The translations under genes were made by a program, and so were the position numbers. Below are positions 39,268 to 42,100 of a DNA stretch of 42,100 nucleotides, piece by piece. The stretch is from Micromonospora arida (GTDB lineage Bacteria > Actinomycetota > Actinomycetes > Mycobacteriales > Micromonosporaceae): the NCBI RefSeq assembly GCF_003857035.1, contig NZ_QGSY01000216.1:1-42100 (forward strand). The letters run 5' to 3'. Positions within the stretch are counted from its first letter, which is position 1. Each line of letters opens with the position of its first letter. A model generated the notes under the pieces. The model had not been told where the DNA came from. It made no database searches and saw only the letters and a list, made by a program, of their open reading frames with translations.

Positions 39268-40305
39268 TCAGGACATTACGCACGTCGGACTCGGCACCGG
39301 CACCGGCTCGCCGACCGCCTCCAGGACGCCGGTGTCGGCGTCGCGGCGGAACACCCGCACCATGTCCGCCCGCTCGTCGGCGACGTAGAGGTGCTCCCCG
39401 ACGAGGGCGAAGTGCCGGGGCCACTCCCCGCCGGTGTCCACTTCGGCCACCAGCTCGGGCAGCTCCCCGCCCAGGCTGAAGACCGCCACGGTCCCCACCC
39501 CACGGTTGGCGACGTAGAGGAACCGGCCGTCCGGGGCGACCGAGACCTCCGACGGCTGGACGTGACCGGCGCGCTCGCTCGCCTCGACCCGCCCGCGCTG
39601 GTGCAACGCGCCGTCGTCGGTCAGCTCGTAGGCGGTGACCGAGGCGTCCAGCTCACCGACGAGGTAGCAGCGCCGTCCGTCGGGGTGCCGGGCCAGGTGC
39701 CGGGGCCCGGTGCCGGGCTTCGTACGCATCCGGGGCGCACGCGGCACCAGTCGTCCGGTCGCCTCGTCCAGGTCGTACCGGTAAACCGAGTCGGTGCCGA
39801 GATCCACGCCGAAGATCGGCCCCTGGCCCACCCCGGGCGAGACCATGTGGGCGTGGGCGTGGTCCTGGCGCTCCGGGTCGGGGCCGTGCCCCTCGTGCAC
39901 CACCAGGTCGGTGCGCTCGCCCGGCACGCCCTGCGGGTCGAGCGGGAAGACCGCGATGCTGCCGCTGCCGTAGTTGGCCGCCAGCAGGTGACCCCCGCCG
40001 GGCAGCACCGCCAGGTGGCAGGGCTCGGCGCCGCCGGTCGATCGACTGCCGAGCGGGTCCAGCGCGCCGTCCGCCCCGACCTGCCAGGCGCTGATCTCGC
40101 CGTCCGTCAGCTCGTTGACCGCGTAGAGCACCGGCTGGGTGGGGTGCCGCGCCAGGAAGGAGGGGGACGGGGTGACCGCCACCGTGCCGAGCGGGGTCAG
40201 CGCCCCGGTCCTCGGGTCGCGACGAGCGGCGACGATGCCGCTGCCCCGCCCGCCGCTCTGCGCGGTGTAACCCCCGATGTGGACGACCTCACCGTGACCG
40301 CTCAC
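39268..40305 (-). CDS. Lactonase family protein (7-bladed beta-propeller)
   Basis: 345 residues from GTG 40305, chosen because GGAGGAG lies 6 nt upstream. It has the repeated blade pattern of 6-phosphogluconolactonase/YbhE-type proteins: VHIGGYTAQSGGRGSGIVAA, PTQPVLYAVNELTDGEISAW, GGHLLAANYGSGSIAVFPLD, DGRFLYVANRGVGTVAVFSL. It may hydrolyse 6-phosphogluconolactone or another lactone in the cytoplasm; the family contains uncharacterised relatives, so the substrate is not certain. Monocistronic. Confidence 0.88.
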   Translation of the reverse strand: MSGHGEVVHIGGYTAQSGGRGSGIVAARRDPRTGALTPLGTVAVTPSPSFLARHPTQPVLYAVNELTDGEISAWQVGADGALDPLGSRSTGGAEPCHLAVLPGGGHLLAANYGSGSIAVFPLDPQGVPGERTDLVVHEGHGPDPERQDHAHAHMVSPGVGQGPIFGVDLGTDSVYRYDLDEATGRLVPRAPRMRTKPGTGPRHLARHPDGRRCYLVGELDASVTAYELTDDGALHQRGRVEASERAGHVQPSEVSVAPDGRFLYVANRGVGTVAVFSLGGELPELVAEVDTGGEWPRHFALVGEHLYVADERADMVRVFRRDADTGVLEAVGEPVPVPSPTCVMS

Positions 40306-40392
40306 GCTCAACTCCTCCGCCGGCATCCTTCGTTGATCCAACCAGAGGCTGCCCGCGTTGCCCGCCCGTTAACCGGCTTTCCGGCCCGGATC

Positions 40393-40995
40393 TCAGGCCG
40401 CCGGCACCGGCTCGCCGCGCTGTCGTGCGACGTGCTCCACCAGAGAGATCAATACCATCTTTCCGGACTGCCGGTCCCGGGCGTCGCAGAGCACCATCGG
40501 CACGTCCGGGTCCAGGTCGAGCGCTCGGCGTACGGTCTCCAGGTTGAACCGGCGGGAGTCGTCGAAACAGTTCACGCCCACCACGAAGGGGATTCCCCGC
40601 TGCTCGAAGTAGTCGATGGAGGGGAAGCAGTCGGCCAACCGCCGGGTGTCGGCGAGCACCACCGCGCCGAGCGCGCCGAAGGCCAACTCGTCCCAGAGGA
40701 ACCAGAACCGGTCCTGGCCCGGCGTGCCGAACAGGTAGACCTGAAGGTCGTCGTTGATGGTGATTCGGCCGAAGTCCATCGCCACCGTGGTGGTGGACTT
40801 GCCCTCCACGCCGGAGATGTCGTCGGTGCCGATTCCGGCACCGGTGAGCACCTCCTCGGTCTGCAACGGACGGACCTCGCTCAGGGCACTCACCAAGGTC
40901 GTCTTGCCAGCCCCGAAGCCTCCCGCGATGAGGATCTTCAGTGCCAGCGGGATGGTGGTGCTGGTGCCCACCTGGTCATAGCGCACGGAGTCCAC
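40393..40995 (-). CDS. Conservon GTP/ATP-binding protein (CvnD-like)
   Basis: 200 residues from GTG 40995; GTG 40986 is also possible. P-loop KILIAGGFGAGKTTLVSALS near residue 20, switch-like DFGRITINDDLQVYLFGTPG (DxxG/GTPGQ), and the base-specificity motif region GVNCFDDSRRF. Ras-like GTPase of the roadblock-linked family. It is the last gene of the conservon and overlaps the DUF742 gene, so stoichiometric synthesis is likely. Membrane-associated signalling with the roadblock proteins is the known pattern in Streptomyces conservons. Confidence 0.94.
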   Translation of the reverse strand: MDSVRYDQVGTSTTIPLALKILIAGGFGAGKTTLVSALSEVRPLQTEEVLTGAGIGTDDISGVEGKSTTTVAMDFGRITINDDLQVYLFGTPGQDRFWFLWDELAFGALGAVVLADTRRLADCFPSIDYFEQRGIPFVVGVNCFDDSRRFNLETVRRALDLDPDVPMVLCDARDRQSGKMVLISLVEHVARQRGEPVPAA

Positions 40996-41365
40996 TGACC
41001 ACCGCCTTGAGGATATCGTCGTCGGGAAGGATGCCGGCGGCCGGCGGCTCGTGCACCGCGACCAGGCCCTCGGCGAGGAGATCACCGAGCAGTACCCGGA
41101 CCACGCCGACCGCGAGGTCCAGCTCGGCTGCCAGTTCGGCCACCGACACCGGCCGGTGGGCCAAGGTGACCAGCCGTCGATGCTCCGGCAGCAGATGCGA
41201 TTGGGTTGACGTATCGACGTCCGAGCCGGCCAACACGAACGCGACCAGGTTGAAATCGTCGACGGCGGAGCGTACCCGGCCTCCGGTGAGCGTGTACGGG
41301 CGCATCACCGGGCCGGCTTCACCGTCCAGCCACTCGTGCTGCGGCCCGGGCGGCTCAGTCCGCAT
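40976..41365 (-). CDS. DUF742 family protein (CvnC-like)
   Basis: 129 residues from ATG 41365. DUF742 pattern: VRPYTLTGGRVRSAVDDFNL at residues 20-40 (as VMRPYTLTGGRVRSAVDDF), then a winged-helix-like region RPVSVAELAAELDLAVGVVR and the ending ILPDDDILKAVVSGLRAL. Starts 11 bp inside the roadblock gene and ends 20 bp inside the GTPase gene, so all are translationally coupled. Confidence 0.92.
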   Translation of the reverse strand: MRTEPPGPQHEWLDGEAGPVMRPYTLTGGRVRSAVDDFNLVAFVLAGSDVDTSTQSHLLPEHRRLVTLAHRPVSVAELAAELDLAVGVVRVLLGDLLAEGLVAVHEPPAAGILPDDDILKAVVSGLRAL

Positions 41366-41777
41366 CTCCGGCACCCGCTGCCGATCGGGCCGGCGCGGCA
41401 AGGCTCTCCCCCACCCGGATCACCAGCATCGCCATCTCGTACGCGACCAGCCCGATGTCCGCGTCGGCGTCGCTCACCACGGCCAGGCAGGCACCCTGCC
41501 CGGCGGCGGTGACGAAGAGGTACGCCGCCTCCATCTCCACCACGGTCTGCCGCACCGGGCCGCCGTCCACGTGCCGGCTGGCGCCTCGGGCGAGGCTGGA
41601 GAAGCCTGCGGCGAGCGCACAGAGGTGCTCGGCGTCGGAGCGCTCCAGCTCGGCCGAGCAGCCCAGCAGCAGGCCGTCGGCGGAGAGCACCACCGCCTCG
41701 CGGGCGGCCGGTACCCGTTGCACCAGTTCGTCGAGCAACCAGTCCAGGCCGGCGCTCTGCTTCGTCGAATGCCGCAC
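41355..41777 (-). CDS. Roadblock/LC7 domain protein (CvnB-like)
   Basis: 140 residues. Roadblock fold: LDWLLDELVQRVPAAREAVV at the N-terminus, LSADGLLLGCSAELERSDAE and the central strand region QTVVEMEAAYLFVTAAGQGA. Longin-type dimerising partner of the conservon GTPase. GTG 41777 overlaps the stop of the sensor-kinase gene (TAGTG). Third from the end of the operon. Confidence 0.94.
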   Translation of the reverse strand: MRHSTKQSAGLDWLLDELVQRVPAAREAVVLSADGLLLGCSAELERSDAEHLCALAAGFSSLARGASRHVDGGPVRQTVVEMEAAYLFVTAAGQGACLAVVSDADADIGLVAYEMAMLVIRVGESLAAPARSAAGAGDAD

Positions 41778-42100
41778 TAGGCGTCCCTCTCAGTCACGGT
41801 CGGGGGTTCGGGGGTCGTCGGCGGGTCGGTGGGCACCGCCTGGACCGCCGGGTCGGTTGACGCCGTCGGGCCGGTTGACGCCGTCGGGGTGATTGCGGTG
41901 GCGCGTCCGCGCGCCGTGCCGGCCTGGAGTGCCGCCATCACCTGGCGGACCTCCTCGGGCGAGCGGGGCGACGGCGTGTCGGTGACGGTCGAGCGAGGCT
42001 GGGCGGTGGGGGTACGACGGCGCACCCGGCGGGGCAGGCCATCCAGCTCATCGTCCGGCTCGTCTGGGGTCGCCGATTCCTCGTTGCGCCCATTGGCAGG
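41777..42100 (-). CDS. C-terminal end of a conservon sensor histidine kinase (CvnA-like), partial
   Basis: The gene enters from the right edge, so only about the last 107 codons are seen. The visible part includes LDGLPRRVRRRTPTAQP, SPEEVRQVMAALQAGTARGR and a Thr/Pro-rich tail ending TVTERDA, the disordered C-terminus typical of the nitrate-sensor-like histidine kinases (CvnA) that head conservons. The kinase domain itself lies outside the window. Its stop overlaps the start of the roadblock gene. Confidence 0.75.
   Translation of the reverse strand, partial: PANGRNEESATPDEPDDELDGLPRRVRRRTPTAQPRSTVTDTPSPRSPEEVRQVMAALQAGTARGRATAITPTASTGPTASTDPAVQAVPTDPPTTPEPPTVTERDA

Overview
The window is high-GC actinobacterial chromosome. 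Gene content (a conservon-type roadblock/DUF742/GTPase operon, SpoIIE-type phosphatases, DUF6158 and DUF6232 proteins, an alpha-glucoside ABC operon, a ROK-controlled xylAB pair) and the many GTG starts point to Micromonosporaceae, most likely Micromonospora or a close relative. This is inferred from gene families; no rRNA or other marker gene is present. I see no phage, insertion sequence, CRISPR, tRNA or rRNA. The window is ordinary chromosome, with its interest mainly in the regulatory and intergenic DNA.

Layout. 1-2769: two nested inverted repeats, then an overlapping pair of M16 peptidase-family genes (minus). 2873-5175: an uncharacterised protein, a small acidic protein, and a class I DAHP synthase preceded by what looks like a complete transcription attenuator (a leader peptide with Tyr, Trp and Phe, then a terminator). 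5176-8890: an intergenic stretch with strong hairpins, then small conserved proteins (DUF1360, SRPBCC-like, DUF6158, DUF3817, DUF6232). 9392-11440: a secreted NlpC/P60 peptidoglycan hydrolase convergent with a group 2 sigma factor that has a SigR/SigH-like promoter. 11809-13661: a MurR/RpiR regulator with murQ (cell-wall sugar recycling), with a leaderless promoter overlapped by a TGAAA-N5-TTTCA operator. 13737-16256: two short-chain dehydrogenase family proteins and a thymidylate-kinase-like protein. 16439-18212: a tightly coupled cassette of nucleotidyltransferase, BON-like protein, metallophosphoesterase and a 47-residue GPGG-motif membrane protein. 18367-19704: TspO and a secreted M23 peptidase.

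19872-26208 is a complete alpha-glucoside uptake and hydrolysis locus: LacI-type operator, binding lipoprotein, two permeases, LacI regulator, and a GH13 glucosidase that appears to start at CTG. No ATPase is encoded, so a shared ATPase such as MsiK is presumably used. 26209-26558 holds a terminator, a long inverted repeat and a 21-bp tandem array. 26559-32027: an MFS transporter, xylB and xylA (minus), and a divergent ROK regulator. 32116-35647: two SpoIIE/PP2C proteins, the second with a substituted metal-binding Asp, flanking a MarR regulator. 35655-39149: a polyprenyl glycosylphosphotransferase and a substrate-binding/VWA fusion, suggesting an exopolysaccharide locus. 39268-40305: a lactonase-fold protein. 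40393-42100: a conservon, its sensor-kinase gene cut by the window edge.

Recurring themes are (i) TANNNT boxes 6-7 nt before start codons, implying leaderless mRNAs, and (ii) long, nearly perfect intergenic inverted repeats of several unrelated sequences.
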